From assembly GCA_002416125.1 (NCBI GenBank), contig DIBU01000003.1, positions 55,923 through 119,922 on the forward strand: a stretch of DNA of 64,000 nt. Reading direction: 5' to 3'. The translations under genes and the position numbers were made by a program. The first letter of the stretch is position 1. The number at the start of each line of letters is the position of its first letter. Under the pieces are notes generated by a model that was given only the letters and a program-made list of their open reading frames with translations, was not told where the DNA came from and did no database searches. Source of the stretch: Halieaceae bacterium UBA5044. Lineage in GTDB: Bacteria > Pseudomonadota > Gammaproteobacteria > Pseudomonadales > Halieaceae. Below are positions 8,339 to 16,680 of the stretch, piece after piece.

Positions 8339-9103
8339 TCAGCGATCCGGCCCGGGGAGCGAACCACTGAGTCGCAGATCGTAGCCTTCCGCCACTGGCC
8401 GCGCCAACAGTGCCAGCGCTTCCTGCAACAGCGGATCCCAGGCGCCATCGTGGGTTAACATGATGGCGATGCTATAGTCGCGCTGCTGCAACTGCAACTC
8501 TCCCTCGGCGCGCAGCGGCCCGGCGAGGGTCACGATAGTGCCGGTCAATGGCGCCGGCGCCGCGCCACGCACATCAACGGCGTAACTGCCCAGCGGTAAC
8601 AGCCCCTGCGGTGAGTCCCAGCCCGCCTGTTGCCAGGTGAAGCGGGCCACGGCTTCGAGGGGGACTGTGTCGCGCAGGTGCAGGGTGTCGATCTGTGCAC
8701 CCAGCGTCCCGGTGAGCGCCACCGGCGCCAGATGGCGCAGCAGCGATGCATCGAACCGCGCCTCCACGCCGTTCAGCAGGACCTCGTTCGCACCCCGCCA
8801 CGTGGCTTCGCCCGCCACCTGCTGGGTACCCCAGCGGGCGCTGAAGCGCAGGGTGGGCGCGAGCGCAAGCAGCGAGAGCGGGCGCAACGACCAGGTCACC
8901 GCGCCCAGGTGCAGGACACCCGCATCGGTAGCCACACGGACGCGACTTGCACGCCCCTGCCACAGCGTACCCCCCAGACCGTCAGCCACCACTGGCGTCC
9001 CGACAAGGGCGCGGACAACCAGATGGGCGGGCGCGCTGGCCAGCAGGAACAGCAACAGCAAACAGAGGGCAACGCAGCCCAGGAGCAGGCGGGGCCGCGT
9101 CAT
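8339..9103 (-). CDS. gspN: Type II secretion system protein N
   Basis: 254 residues with one N-terminal membrane helix (about 7–23) and a periplasmic beta-rich domain. GspN is an accessory inner-membrane component of the type II secretion apparatus and is not present in all systems. The N-terminal layout, the GLGGTLWQGRA segment near 42–52 and the position as last gene after gspM support the call. Its ATG overlaps the gspM stop as ATGA. Rubredoxin starts 29 bases downstream. Confidence 0.85.
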   Translation of the reverse strand: MTRPRLLLGCVALCLLLLFLLASAPAHLVVRALVGTPVVADGLGGTLWQGRASRVRVATDAGVLHLGAVTWSLRPLSLLALAPTLRFSARWGTQQVAGEATWRGANEVLLNGVEARFDASLLRHLAPVALTGTLGAQIDTLHLRDTVPLEAVARFTWQQAGWDSPQGLLPLGSYAVDVRGAAPAPLTGTIVTLAGPLRAEGELQLQQRDYSIAIMLTHDGAWDPLLQEALALLARPVAEGYDLRLSGSLPGPDR

Positions 9104-9570
9104 GGCTGGCTGATCCGCACCGTGACATTCACCCGGCCGGCACCTCCTGCCTGGGTGATTGCGACCTCTTCGAATATCAGGCCATCGCGCGATTCAAGCT
9201 GATGCAGCCAGGCCGCCAGATCGGCAAACCGGGCATTCTCCAGGCGCACCTGCAGATCGCCGCCCGCGCCGGGCTGCAACCTGCTCACCGCAAGCCCGAA
9301 GCGCGCCGTGCTCTGGTTGACCACCGCAGCCAGGTTGCTGCTGGCGCGAACCGGAGCGCCGTCTGCGCGCGCCTGCATGACGAGCGCCGACAGCGCATCG
9401 ACACGCACCAGTGCTTCCGCTGTGGCAATATTCTGCTCGGCCATGCGGTCGCGCTTGGCCGCCAAGGGCACCCACAACACCATCCAAAGCAGCCAGACAC
9501 CCACGGCAACGGCCAGTACGAGCAAGCTTGCCTGCTCCCGCACAGCGAGGCCCGCCCACCATGTTTTCAT
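9100..9570 (-). CDS. gspM: Type II secretion system protein M
   Basis: 156 residues. There is a short cytoplasmic tail, one membrane helix (about residues 15–35) and a periplasmic ferredoxin-like domain ending in VNVTVRISQP. GspM pairs with GspL in the inner-membrane platform that links the ATPase to the pseudopilus. The ATG at 9570 overlaps the gspL stop by one base (TGATG); a GTG one codon earlier is also open. The downstream overlap with gspN shows tight translational coupling. Confidence 0.9.
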   Translation of the reverse strand: MKTWWAGLAVREQASLLVLAVAVGVWLLWMVLWVPLAAKRDRMAEQNIATAEALVRVDALSALVMQARADGAPVRASSNLAAVVNQSTARFGLAVSRLQPGAGGDLQVRLENARFADLAAWLHQLESRDGLIFEEVAITQAGGAGRVNVTVRISQP

Positions 9571-10763
9571 CACGCCCCCCTCACCCGGATCCGCGCCCGC
9601 ACACCGTCGCTCTGTGCACTGCTGCTTTCCATTTCAGCGGCGAGACCCGCATCGGCGAGCCCCGCGCGCAACTGCTCAACAGCGGAAAAGTCGCTGGCGA
9701 CAATGTTCAGCCGCATCTCGCCGCCGCGTTGATTGTAATTCAGGCTGAGCACCCGGGCCGACGGACGCTGGGCGATAACACCGCCGGCGCGCTCCAGCAG
9801 CGGCACAAAGCTGCCGGCACCAGGGCCACCACGCAGGCTGTCCAACTGCCGCTGCAGCTGCCGTTCGGCATCCACCAGAGCACCCTGGGGCATCGCCTGG
9901 CGATAGCTCGCTTCAAGGGCTCCGCGCAGTGCGAGGTTCTCGGCTGCGAGTGACCGATAGTCGGCCCAGGTCGCCGCCAGCTGCAGCGCGAACGCGCCCA
10001 GGACGACCCCGGCTGCAAGTCGCCAGTGATTCCACCATTGCTGCAGCGGCAGGCGCGGCGCATAAGCGCCCTGGCGCAGGTTCAACGCCGGCCCCTCGTT
10101 GGACAGCAACAGTGCGCTGCACAGGTTCCCCTGCCGCCACTGCACACGTTCACGCAAGCCCGGCGGCAGCAACTCGAGTGTGGCGGCGTGGTCCCCGGCG
10201 TAGACGATGATCGCCTCCGGCAGCTGTTGTTCAGCAGCAGCCTCGAGCACTACCGGGAGCAGCTCACGCTCCACGGTAAAACCGTCACCCTCACCGCTGC
10301 GCACGATAACCTGTTCGCCATCCATAACCAGGCACCACTCACCCGCGCGCCAGGGCAGCAACAGCGCCTCCGGGACCCACTGGGGCAAGTCCGGCAAGTG
10401 CGCCAGTGCCTCCGCCCAACGCTGCATGGCGTGGTGGCTGCAGATGGCGACGGCATAGCGGGACTTGTCGAGGGCGCGCGCCGCGAAATGCAGCGCTTCG
10501 ATATCGTCAGCGACCTGCTCTTCGAACAGGTAGGGCAGCGCGCGCGCCAGGTGTTTTTTCTCGGCCGGTGCCACGGGAAGCGTTACCACCCGTACTTCGG
10601 CTCCGGGCGCCGCAAAACAGGCCTGCCAGCGCGCACTGCGCAGCCTGGCGGCGAAGTCTGCCACGTCTTCCGCGCTGTGCAGTGGCAGAGGCTGTGCGCC
10701 GGCGCCGGGAGGGTACCAGACAAGCGCATCATCCATCAGGCGCACGACGGCTAGGTTCTGCAC
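9570..10763 (-). CDS. gspL: Type II secretion system protein L
   Basis: 397 residues. The N-terminal cytoplasmic actin-like domain, which binds the ATPase GspE, runs to about residue 250. It is followed by one membrane helix (LAAGVVLGAFALQLAATW) and a periplasmic ferredoxin-like domain. The start is taken as the GTG at 10763, giving VQNLAVVRLMDDALVWYPPG. GGAGA lies just upstream, and the alignment of this N-terminus with known GspL proteins argues against the much longer open frame, which runs into gspK. Spacing from the gspK stop is about 43 bases. Confidence 0.9.
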   Translation of the reverse strand: MQNLAVVRLMDDALVWYPPGAGAQPLPLHSAEDVADFAARLRSARWQACFAAPGAEVRVVTLPVAPAEKKHLARALPYLFEEQVADDIEALHFAARALDKSRYAVAICSHHAMQRWAEALAHLPDLPQWVPEALLLPWRAGEWCLVMDGEQVIVRSGEGDGFTVERELLPVVLEAAAEQQLPEAIIVYAGDHAATLELLPPGLRERVQWRQGNLCSALLLSNEGPALNLRQGAYAPRLPLQQWWNHWRLAAGVVLGAFALQLAATWADYRSLAAENLALRGALEASYRQAMPQGALVDAERQLQRQLDSLRGGPGAGSFVPLLERAGGVIAQRPSARVLSLNYNQRGGEMRLNIVASDFSAVEQLRAGLADAGLAAEMESSSAQSDGVRARIRVRGA

Positions 10764-10806
10764 AGGACGTTCTCCGTTGTCATCAATACCGGGGATGGCG
10801 AGCGAG

Positions 10807-11823
10807 TCACAGGCTACCCATCGCACGCACGACCGGCTGCACCTCGCGCTTGTTGCGCTGCAGGACACTGTACAAGCGCATCTTGCGCTCGGCAACTTCC
10901 ACCTCGGCCGAGAGCAGAAACCAGGATGAGCTCTCACCCAGCAGGGCGAGGACCTTGGCCATGCTTTTATCGCCAAACACCGGATGCTCGAGAAAAGCCG
11001 TCACATCGGCAAAGCCACCCTGCTCTTCCTGTGTTTGCAGCAACGCCTCGCCCTGGGCTTCACTCAGGGGCGCCAGGTCACCGTCAGCATTGACTGCCCG
11101 CAGCAGGGGCAGCGACGCCGTATGAATGTTCAGCGGTGCGGGTGTACGCGGCCAGACCGTCACCAACGGCGCCAGCGCCAGATACAGCTGCGGCGTGACA
11201 TTGGCCACTGCGCGCAGCTCACTGACGCTGGCCATCGGCCGGTTGGCTGCCCGATAGGGTGGCGACTGACGGAAGTAGACATCGTCTTCAGCGCCGTACG
11301 CCCGTGGGATGCCGTCCGCATCCAGCCAGTCGCCGATGGCGCGGGTCACCGCCACCGCTTCCGCCTGCCCCAGAGGCGCGTCAGGGAGTGCCTGCAGCAG
11401 ACGAATAAAAAACTCCTCCGCCGCGGTAAACCGGTCCGAGGCCGCAGCTTCATCCGCCTCCGACGGAGTTGCCGCAAGCGCATTCAGGTTGAAGCGCCCC
11501 TGCAGATCCTGCAGTGAGCCCACCAGCCAGCCACCCTCGTCCAGGGGATAGGGCGTCGCCTGCTGCGCCCAGAGTTCACTCCTGTCATCCCGCGACTGGT
11601 CGGCGTCATAGTCCATCACCAGCGCCACCGCCGCCAGCTCCTCGGCTCCACGCAGGTACGCATAGCCCTGATCCTGCAGAAACAGGTTGGCACCGCGCTG
11701 TGCGAACAGGGTGAATTCGCGCTGCATGGCCACCATCAGCGCCGCGCACAGGCCAAACACCAATAGCGCCACCACCAGGGCCACGCCCTGCTGCGCAGTG
11801 CGATTATAGCGGGGGCAGTGCAT
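10807..11823 (-). CDS. gspK: Type II secretion minor pseudopilin K
   Basis: 338 residues. The prepilin-type leader is followed by QQG|VALVVALLVFGLCAALM, so cleavage is after Gly. The usual Glu at position +5 is absent, which is normal for GspK because it caps the pseudopilus tip. A large periplasmic alpha/beta domain follows, as in the GspI–J–K tip complex. The ATG at 11823 overlaps the end of gspJ by 20 bases. The open frame continues upstream, but that part is the antiparallel-frame shadow of gspJ. Confidence 0.92.
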   Translation of the reverse strand: MHCPRYNRTAQQGVALVVALLVFGLCAALMVAMQREFTLFAQRGANLFLQDQGYAYLRGAEELAAVALVMDYDADQSRDDRSELWAQQATPYPLDEGGWLVGSLQDLQGRFNLNALAATPSEADEAAASDRFTAAEEFFIRLLQALPDAPLGQAEAVAVTRAIGDWLDADGIPRAYGAEDDVYFRQSPPYRAANRPMASVSELRAVANVTPQLYLALAPLVTVWPRTPAPLNIHTASLPLLRAVNADGDLAPLSEAQGEALLQTQEEQGGFADVTAFLEHPVFGDKSMAKVLALLGESSSWFLLSAEVEVAERKMRLYSVLQRNKREVQPVVRAMGSL

Positions 11824-12457
11824 ACAACATCCGCAGGTCGCCCAGGTCATCCAGTTCCAGCGTAAGCTCCAGTGCCGCCGGCGGCTCCAGTGTGGCATCG
11901 GGCTGGCTGGTATCCGCCACCCAGTTGTCCGGCCAGTTGCGGGTATCCACGGCCGTGCCACGAGCACCCGGCTGCAGCGCCGACACGGCAGCCAGAAAGG
12001 TGATCTGGACGCCGGTGACACCGTCCAGCAGGCGCACGCGCTGCGGCTCCGTGGAGCCTGTGCGGTCCAGTACGGAATAGCTCTCGCGCCAGAGGCTGTC
12101 GTCCTCCCAGACGTAATTGACACGTTGCAGCGTACTGCGTGGCTGCGCCACAGGGTTGTGCCAGCCGGTGCGCGTGAAGCTGAGCAGGAAGCGCGCCGCA
12201 GGGCCGCCGGTCAAGGCCGGCTCCTCATCGCCGAACTCGTCACGCACGGGGCGGTTCACGAACTGTCGCAGGTCACGCTGCAGTATCTGCAGGGCACGAT
12301 TCACCTCCCAGGTACGCTCCGCCACCACGCGGGTACTTTCGACGCCGCTGATGACCGTGGAGAGCCCGCTGTAGGCTACCGCGGCCACAAAGGCCGTAAT
12401 CGCCAGCGCAATCAGCACCTCCACCAGCGTAAAGCCTCTAGCCCGCAAGAGGTACAT
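11804..12457 (-). CDS. gspJ: Type II secretion minor pseudopilin J
   Basis: 217 residues. The N-methylation motif RARG|FTLVEVLIALAITAFVAA has a short positively charged leader, Gly at –1, Phe at +1 and Glu at +5. GspJ sits in the pseudopilus tip with GspI and GspK. It overlaps gspI upstream by 20 bases and gspK downstream by 20 bases, a pattern typical of this operon. Confidence 0.92.
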   Translation of the reverse strand: MYLLRARGFTLVEVLIALAITAFVAAVAYSGLSTVISGVESTRVVAERTWEVNRALQILQRDLRQFVNRPVRDEFGDEEPALTGGPAARFLLSFTRTGWHNPVAQPRSTLQRVNYVWEDDSLWRESYSVLDRTGSTEPQRVRLLDGVTGVQITFLAAVSALQPGARGTAVDTRNWPDNWVADTSQPDATLEPPAALELTLELDDLGDLRMLYALPPL

Positions 12458-12905
12458 CCCCCACAGGCGCCCGCGCGGCGACGCCCTGCGGCAGGCCGCC
12501 GGGCATGGCCATGAAGGCCACCAGCGAATACATCAGCGGACCGCTCTCGCCCTCGCCGGCGCGTACGACAATCTCAACCCGGAAAAAGCCCTGCACCTGC
12601 GTCGGGGTGCTCTCCAGTCGCCAGTGCCAAGCGCGCCCGGCAAACTCTTCGGTACCGCTGTCCGCACCCTGCAGCAACTCTGCCCGGGCCGCCGTCAGCA
12701 GCCGCAACTCCACCAGTTTCCTGTTGGCGAGCAGCTGCGCCAGTGACTTGTCCCGCAGATAGCCGGTACCGTCCACCTGCTGATGCAGGGCAAAAAGCAG
12801 GGCGGGTAAGGCCAGGGCGACGATCGCCAGCGCCACCATCACCTCCACCAGGGTAAAACCGTGCAGCCCCCCCGGCGGACACCTAGCGCAGCGCATCCGC
12901 GTCAT
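12438..12905 (-). CDS. gspI: Type II secretion minor pseudopilin I
   Basis: 155 residues from the ATG at 12905; a second ATG at 12896 is equally possible. The prepilin motif is GLHG|FTLVEVMVALAIVALALP with Glu at +5. GspI starts tip-complex assembly with GspJ. It overlaps the end of gspH by about 23 bases and the start of gspJ by 20 bases. Confidence 0.9.
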   Translation of the reverse strand: MTRMRCARCPPGGLHGFTLVEVMVALAIVALALPALLFALHQQVDGTGYLRDKSLAQLLANRKLVELRLLTAARAELLQGADSGTEEFAGRAWHWRLESTPTQVQGFFRVEIVVRAGEGESGPLMYSLVAFMAMPGGLPQGVAARAPVGDVPLAG

Positions 12906-13485
12906 CCGCCAGCCCGCGGGGCATCATCGCCATGCGCCCCAGTAAATCCCACTCCAGTCGCCACAACAGCTCTGCAGTCTCCCGGCTGCGCCATTCCAGC
13001 GCACCCGGCGCCACCTCGCCGCTGGCGTAGAACACAACCTGGGGCGCGGCATCCTCCGCCAGCGGGGCAGTCAGCAGATCTGACGCGGGCACACCGTCGA
13101 GCAGCAGCACCAGCTCTACATCGGCCACCAACGTGCGCGGCGCAAGCACATCGCGGGCGAGTGCCGGCGACCGCCAACCCTCAGGACGGCGTTCGCGCCA
13201 GTCGTATAGATAACGGGTTTCCGCGCCTCGCGGATCCACGGCCAGTACCAACCCCATATCGCGCCCGGCCATCTGCGCCTCCTCCAGCGCGAATTCTGCA
13301 ACGTTCCGCAGCTCCCGCACCTGGGATTCGAGCAGCTGCTGCTGCCCGCCATCGCCCACGTTCAGGGTTGCCAGTGAGGTCATCATGACAATCACGAACA
13401 GGACGACGAGCAGTTCAACCAGGCTGAAGCCGCGACGCCGCGCGGCAGACTCCCGGCGGGCACCCACCACCGCCCGCGCGCGCAT
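12883..13485 (-). CDS. gspH: Type II secretion minor pseudopilin H
   Basis: 200 residues from the ATG at 13485. A basic leader (MRARAVVGARRESAARRRG) is followed by FSLVELLVVLFVIVMM with Glu at +5. GspH joins the major pseudopilus to the tip complex. This start lies 4 bases after the gspG stop; the frame is open further up but that region codes gspG. It is the least conserved pseudopilin in the operon, and the operon position supports the call. Confidence 0.88.
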   Translation of the reverse strand: MRARAVVGARRESAARRRGFSLVELLVVLFVIVMMTSLATLNVGDGGQQQLLESQVRELRNVAEFALEEAQMAGRDMGLVLAVDPRGAETRYLYDWRERRPEGWRSPALARDVLAPRTLVADVELVLLLDGVPASDLLTAPLAEDAAPQVVFYASGEVAPGALEWRSRETAELLWRLEWDLLGRMAMMPRGLADDADALR

Positions 13486-13489
13486 CGAC

Positions 13490-13936
13490 TCAGTCCCGCT
13501 CCTTCCAGTTACCGATGTCAGCGTTCTGTCCCTCACCACCCGACAAGCCGTCCGCACCGAGGCTGTAAATGTCGACTTCGCCGTTTTCCCCGGGGCTCAG
13601 GTACAGGTAGGGCCGTCCCCAGGGGTCCAGCGGAACTTCCTGCAGGTAGCCGCCATCCTTGAAGTTACGCGGCTGCGGGTCGAGGTTGCTGGCCTCTACC
13701 AGAGCCTCCAGACCCTGCTCCGTGCTTGGATACACATAGTTGTCGAGGCGGTAGATCTTCAGCGCGGTCTCAATGGCCTTGAAATCCGCGTGCACCTTCT
13801 GGATGCGCGCCTCATCCGCACGGTTCAGCACTGTGGGTGCCACGACACTGATCAGCAGCCCCATGATCACCAGTACCACCAGAATCTCCACCAGCGAAAA
13901 ACCGCTGGCCCGCCTTGCTGTTGTCCGGAGTTTCAT
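13490..13936 (-). CDS. gspG: Type II secretion major pseudopilin G
   Basis: 148 residues. A short basic leader ends RRASG, followed by FSLVEILVVLVIMGLL. The C-terminal half has the calcium-binding GspG signature: DPWGRPYLYLSPGENGEVDIYS and a Gly/Asp-rich end. GspG polymerises into the piston-like pseudopilus. The length matches the family (about 140–150). The ATG at 13936 lies 4 bases from the gspF stop. Confidence 0.95.
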   Translation of the reverse strand: MKLRTTARRASGFSLVEILVVLVIMGLLISVVAPTVLNRADEARIQKVHADFKAIETALKIYRLDNYVYPSTEQGLEALVEASNLDPQPRNFKDGGYLQEVPLDPWGRPYLYLSPGENGEVDIYSLGADGLSGGEGQNADIGNWKERD

Positions 13937-13940
13937 ATCG

Positions 13941-15161
13941 CTATCGCACCATCGTATTGAGATCAAAAATTGGCAGCAGGATGGCCATCACGATCAGCAA
14001 CACCATCCCGCCCATAAACACCACCAGAAGCGGCTCTAGCAGGCTCATCATCGTGCCGAGCGTCATTTCCAGCTCACGCTCCTGATTGCTGGCAGAGCGC
14101 GCGAGCATCGTTTCCAGTTCTCCACTTGCCTCGCCACTGGCCACCATGTGCACCATCATCGGCGGGAAGCGGCCACTTTCGCGCAGCGCACGGTGCAGGC
14201 TACTGCCCTCCTGGACACGCTCCGCCACCCGTGCACTGTCCTCTCGCAGCAGCAGGTTGGTCAATACCTGCCCGGCGATGCGCAGCGACTCCAGCAGGGG
14301 CACCCCGCTGGCCATGAGAATGCTCAGGGTCGAGGCAAAACGGGCCGTGTCCATTGCAATCACCAGCCGTGAAAAACCGGGAATGCGCAACAGCAGTGCA
14401 TGCCAGCGTCTGCGGCGTTGCGGGTGGCGCAACCAGCGACGCAGCGCGAACACCAGTACCACCGCGGCCAGCAGCACCCAGAGCGCATAGTCACGGGAGA
14501 AATCGCTGGCGACTATCAGCCCCCGGGTCAACAGCGGCAGTTCACGGTTGGTATGTGCGAAGATGCCGATCAGTTCCGGCACGACAAAAATCATCAGCGC
14601 GACGACCACGGCCAGCGCCACAGCAATCAGAATAAACGGGTAAATCATGGCCATTTTCAGTTTCTGCGCCGTGTACTGCCGCTGTTCGTTGTAATCCGCC
14701 AGCTGCGCCAGCACCGGCCCGAGAAAGCCCGCGTGTTCGCCGGCGTTGACCATGGCCCGATACATTTCATTGAATACCAGCGGGAACTCACCCATCGCGT
14801 AGGCCAGCGTATGGCCCTCCGCCACGCGGGAGCGCACCTGCAGCAGCAGGCCCTGGGTGCGCCCTTTGCGGCTTTGCTCCGCCGCGGCCTGCAAACACTC
14901 GTCCAACGGCAGGTTGGACTGGACCAGCGTGGCGAGCTGCCGTGTCACCAGGGCGAGTTCCGCCACGCTGATACGCGGTTGCAGAAATGACCAACCCGTC
15001 CGCCGCTTGCCTTCGGACTGACGGTTCGCCACCGACACTTCCACCGGCCGCAGCTTCTGTGTGCGCAACTGGCCGCGTACCTGGCGCTCGGAGTCTCCCT
15101 CAAGTACGCCCTTGACCAGCTTGCCGCCGGGATCCAGTGCCTGATAACGGTATGCTGTCAT
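13941..15161 (-). CDS. gspF: Type II secretion inner-membrane platform protein F
   Basis: 406 residues, full length. Two homologous GspF domains and three membrane helices are visible, with the first cytoplasmic domain around 70–190 and the last helix near the C-terminus (LLVVFMGGMVLLIVMAILLP). GspF is the polytopic core of the platform and contacts GspE and GspL. Spacing to the gspE stop is about 13 bases. Confidence 0.95.
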   Translation of the reverse strand: MTAYRYQALDPGGKLVKGVLEGDSERQVRGQLRTQKLRPVEVSVANRQSEGKRRTGWSFLQPRISVAELALVTRQLATLVQSNLPLDECLQAAAEQSRKGRTQGLLLQVRSRVAEGHTLAYAMGEFPLVFNEMYRAMVNAGEHAGFLGPVLAQLADYNEQRQYTAQKLKMAMIYPFILIAVALAVVVALMIFVVPELIGIFAHTNRELPLLTRGLIVASDFSRDYALWVLLAAVVLVFALRRWLRHPQRRRRWHALLLRIPGFSRLVIAMDTARFASTLSILMASGVPLLESLRIAGQVLTNLLLREDSARVAERVQEGSSLHRALRESGRFPPMMVHMVASGEASGELETMLARSASNQERELEMTLGTMMSLLEPLLVVFMGGMVLLIVMAILLPIFDLNTMVR

Positions 15162-15174
15162 GCCGGTTCCGCGC

Positions 15175-16680
15175 TCAGGTCACGGCGGTGACGCGCAGCA
15201 CCTCTTCGATGCTGGTTTCACCGCTGAGCACGCGCCGGCGACCGTCCTCCTGGATCCCCGGATAGTGCCTGCGCGCCTCCGCCAGCATCTGCTGCTCGCT
15301 CGCACCCTCATGGATCATCAGGCGCAGCGCGTCAGTGACCTCGATGAGCTCGTAGATGCCGGTGCGGCCGCGGTATCCACTGTAGTGGCACTGCTCACAG
15401 CCCTTCGCCCGGTAGACGTTCACGGCGGAGTGATCATCGGCGGCCAGCCCGAGCAGTGTCCGTTCGGCGTCCACCAGAGGGTGGGGTTCCTTGCACTCGA
15501 TGCACAGCAGTCGTACGAGACGCTGTGCCATGACACCGATCAGGCTGGAGGACAAGAGGAAAGGCTCTATACCCATATCCTGCAGGCGAGTTACTGCGCC
15601 GATAGCCGTATTGGTGTGCAGCGTGGACAGTACCAGGTGACCGGTAAGCGAAGCCTGCACCGCAATTTCCGCGGTTTCCAGGTCGCGGATTTCCCCGACC
15701 ATCACCACATCGGGATCCTGCCGCAGGATGGCCCGCAGGCCGCGGGCAAAGGTCATATCCACCTTGGGGTTGACCTGCGTCTGGCCGACCCCCGGCAGCA
15801 TGTATTCCACCGGGTCTTCGATAGTGAGGATATTGCGCGTGGCCTGGTTGATATGGGTCAGGCCGGCATACAGGGTAGTGGTTTTCCCCGACCCTGTGGG
15901 GCCCGTGACCAGGATGATGCCGTGGGGACTGCGCAGGGCTTTCTCGTAACACGAGAGAACCTGCGCATTCATGTTCAGCTGCTGTAGCTCCAACTGGCCC
16001 GCCTGCTTGTCCAGCAGGCGCAGCACCACCCGCTCGCCGTGGGCGGAAGGCATGGTCGACATCCGGATATCGATGGCATGGCCGGCGATGCGCACCGAGA
16101 TACGACCGTCCTGCGGCACGCGCTTCTCGGCAATATCCAGCTTCGCCATCACCTTCAGCCGCGACACCAACAGTGGTGCCAGCATACGCTTGGGCGACAG
16201 CACCTCAGCCAGAACACCATCAACCCGGTAGCGCACGCTCAGGCGGTCCTCGAAGGTTTCAATGTGGATATCCGAAGCCTGCTCCCGCACCGCCTGTGAC
16301 AGGATCGCGTTGATCAGGCGAATAATCGGCGCGTCGTCTTCAGCGTCCATCAGATCGCCGGCGTCAGGTATCTCATCGGCGAGACGGCTCAGATCCACAT
16401 CGGCACTGATGTCCTCGGCCATCTGCACGGCGGCGTTGTTGTCGCGCTGGTAGGCGCGGGACAGGCGCCGCTGGAACTCGGTGTCAGAGACGCGTTCAAA
16501 CCCGAAAGGCGTTCCCAGCCAGCGGCGGATCTCCAGCAGCAGCTGCGGTTCCAGCGCATTGCGGTGAATGAGCACGGCGCCCTGCGCACGGCTGTCCACC
16601 AGCACACCATACTGCTTGGCGAAGCCGAAGGGCAGGTTTGACCTCGACGCTGCGGGCGCTGTGACGTCCGCGGCAGACAT
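15175..16680 (-). CDS. gspE: Type II secretion ATPase E
   Basis: 501 residues. The N1/N2 domains are followed by the AAA-type core with Walker A GPTGSGKTTT near residue 260, an Asp box and a Walker B-like region (RAILRQDPDVVMVGEIRD). A zinc-binding CM domain has the tetracysteine pattern CIEC…CEQC near 400–440. GspE hydrolyses ATP in the cytoplasm to drive pseudopilus growth. The zinc domain separates it from type IV pilus PilT. The ATG overlaps the gspD stop by one base. Confidence 0.96.
   Translation of the reverse strand: MSAADVTAPAASRSNLPFGFAKQYGVLVDSRAQGAVLIHRNALEPQLLLEIRRWLGTPFGFERVSDTEFQRRLSRAYQRDNNAAVQMAEDISADVDLSRLADEIPDAGDLMDAEDDAPIIRLINAILSQAVREQASDIHIETFEDRLSVRYRVDGVLAEVLSPKRMLAPLLVSRLKVMAKLDIAEKRVPQDGRISVRIAGHAIDIRMSTMPSAHGERVVLRLLDKQAGQLELQQLNMNAQVLSCYEKALRSPHGIILVTGPTGSGKTTTLYAGLTHINQATRNILTIEDPVEYMLPGVGQTQVNPKVDMTFARGLRAILRQDPDVVMVGEIRDLETAEIAVQASLTGHLVLSTLHTNTAIGAVTRLQDMGIEPFLLSSSLIGVMAQRLVRLLCIECKEPHPLVDAERTLLGLAADDHSAVNVYRAKGCEQCHYSGYRGRTGIYELIEVTDALRLMIHEGASEQQMLAEARRHYPGIQEDGRRRVLSGETSIEEVLRVTAVT

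Noticed and set aside
10807..11823. GspK as a degenerate pseudopilin because it lacks Glu at +5
   Set aside because: Absence of this Glu is normal for GspK, which sits at the pseudopilus tip.
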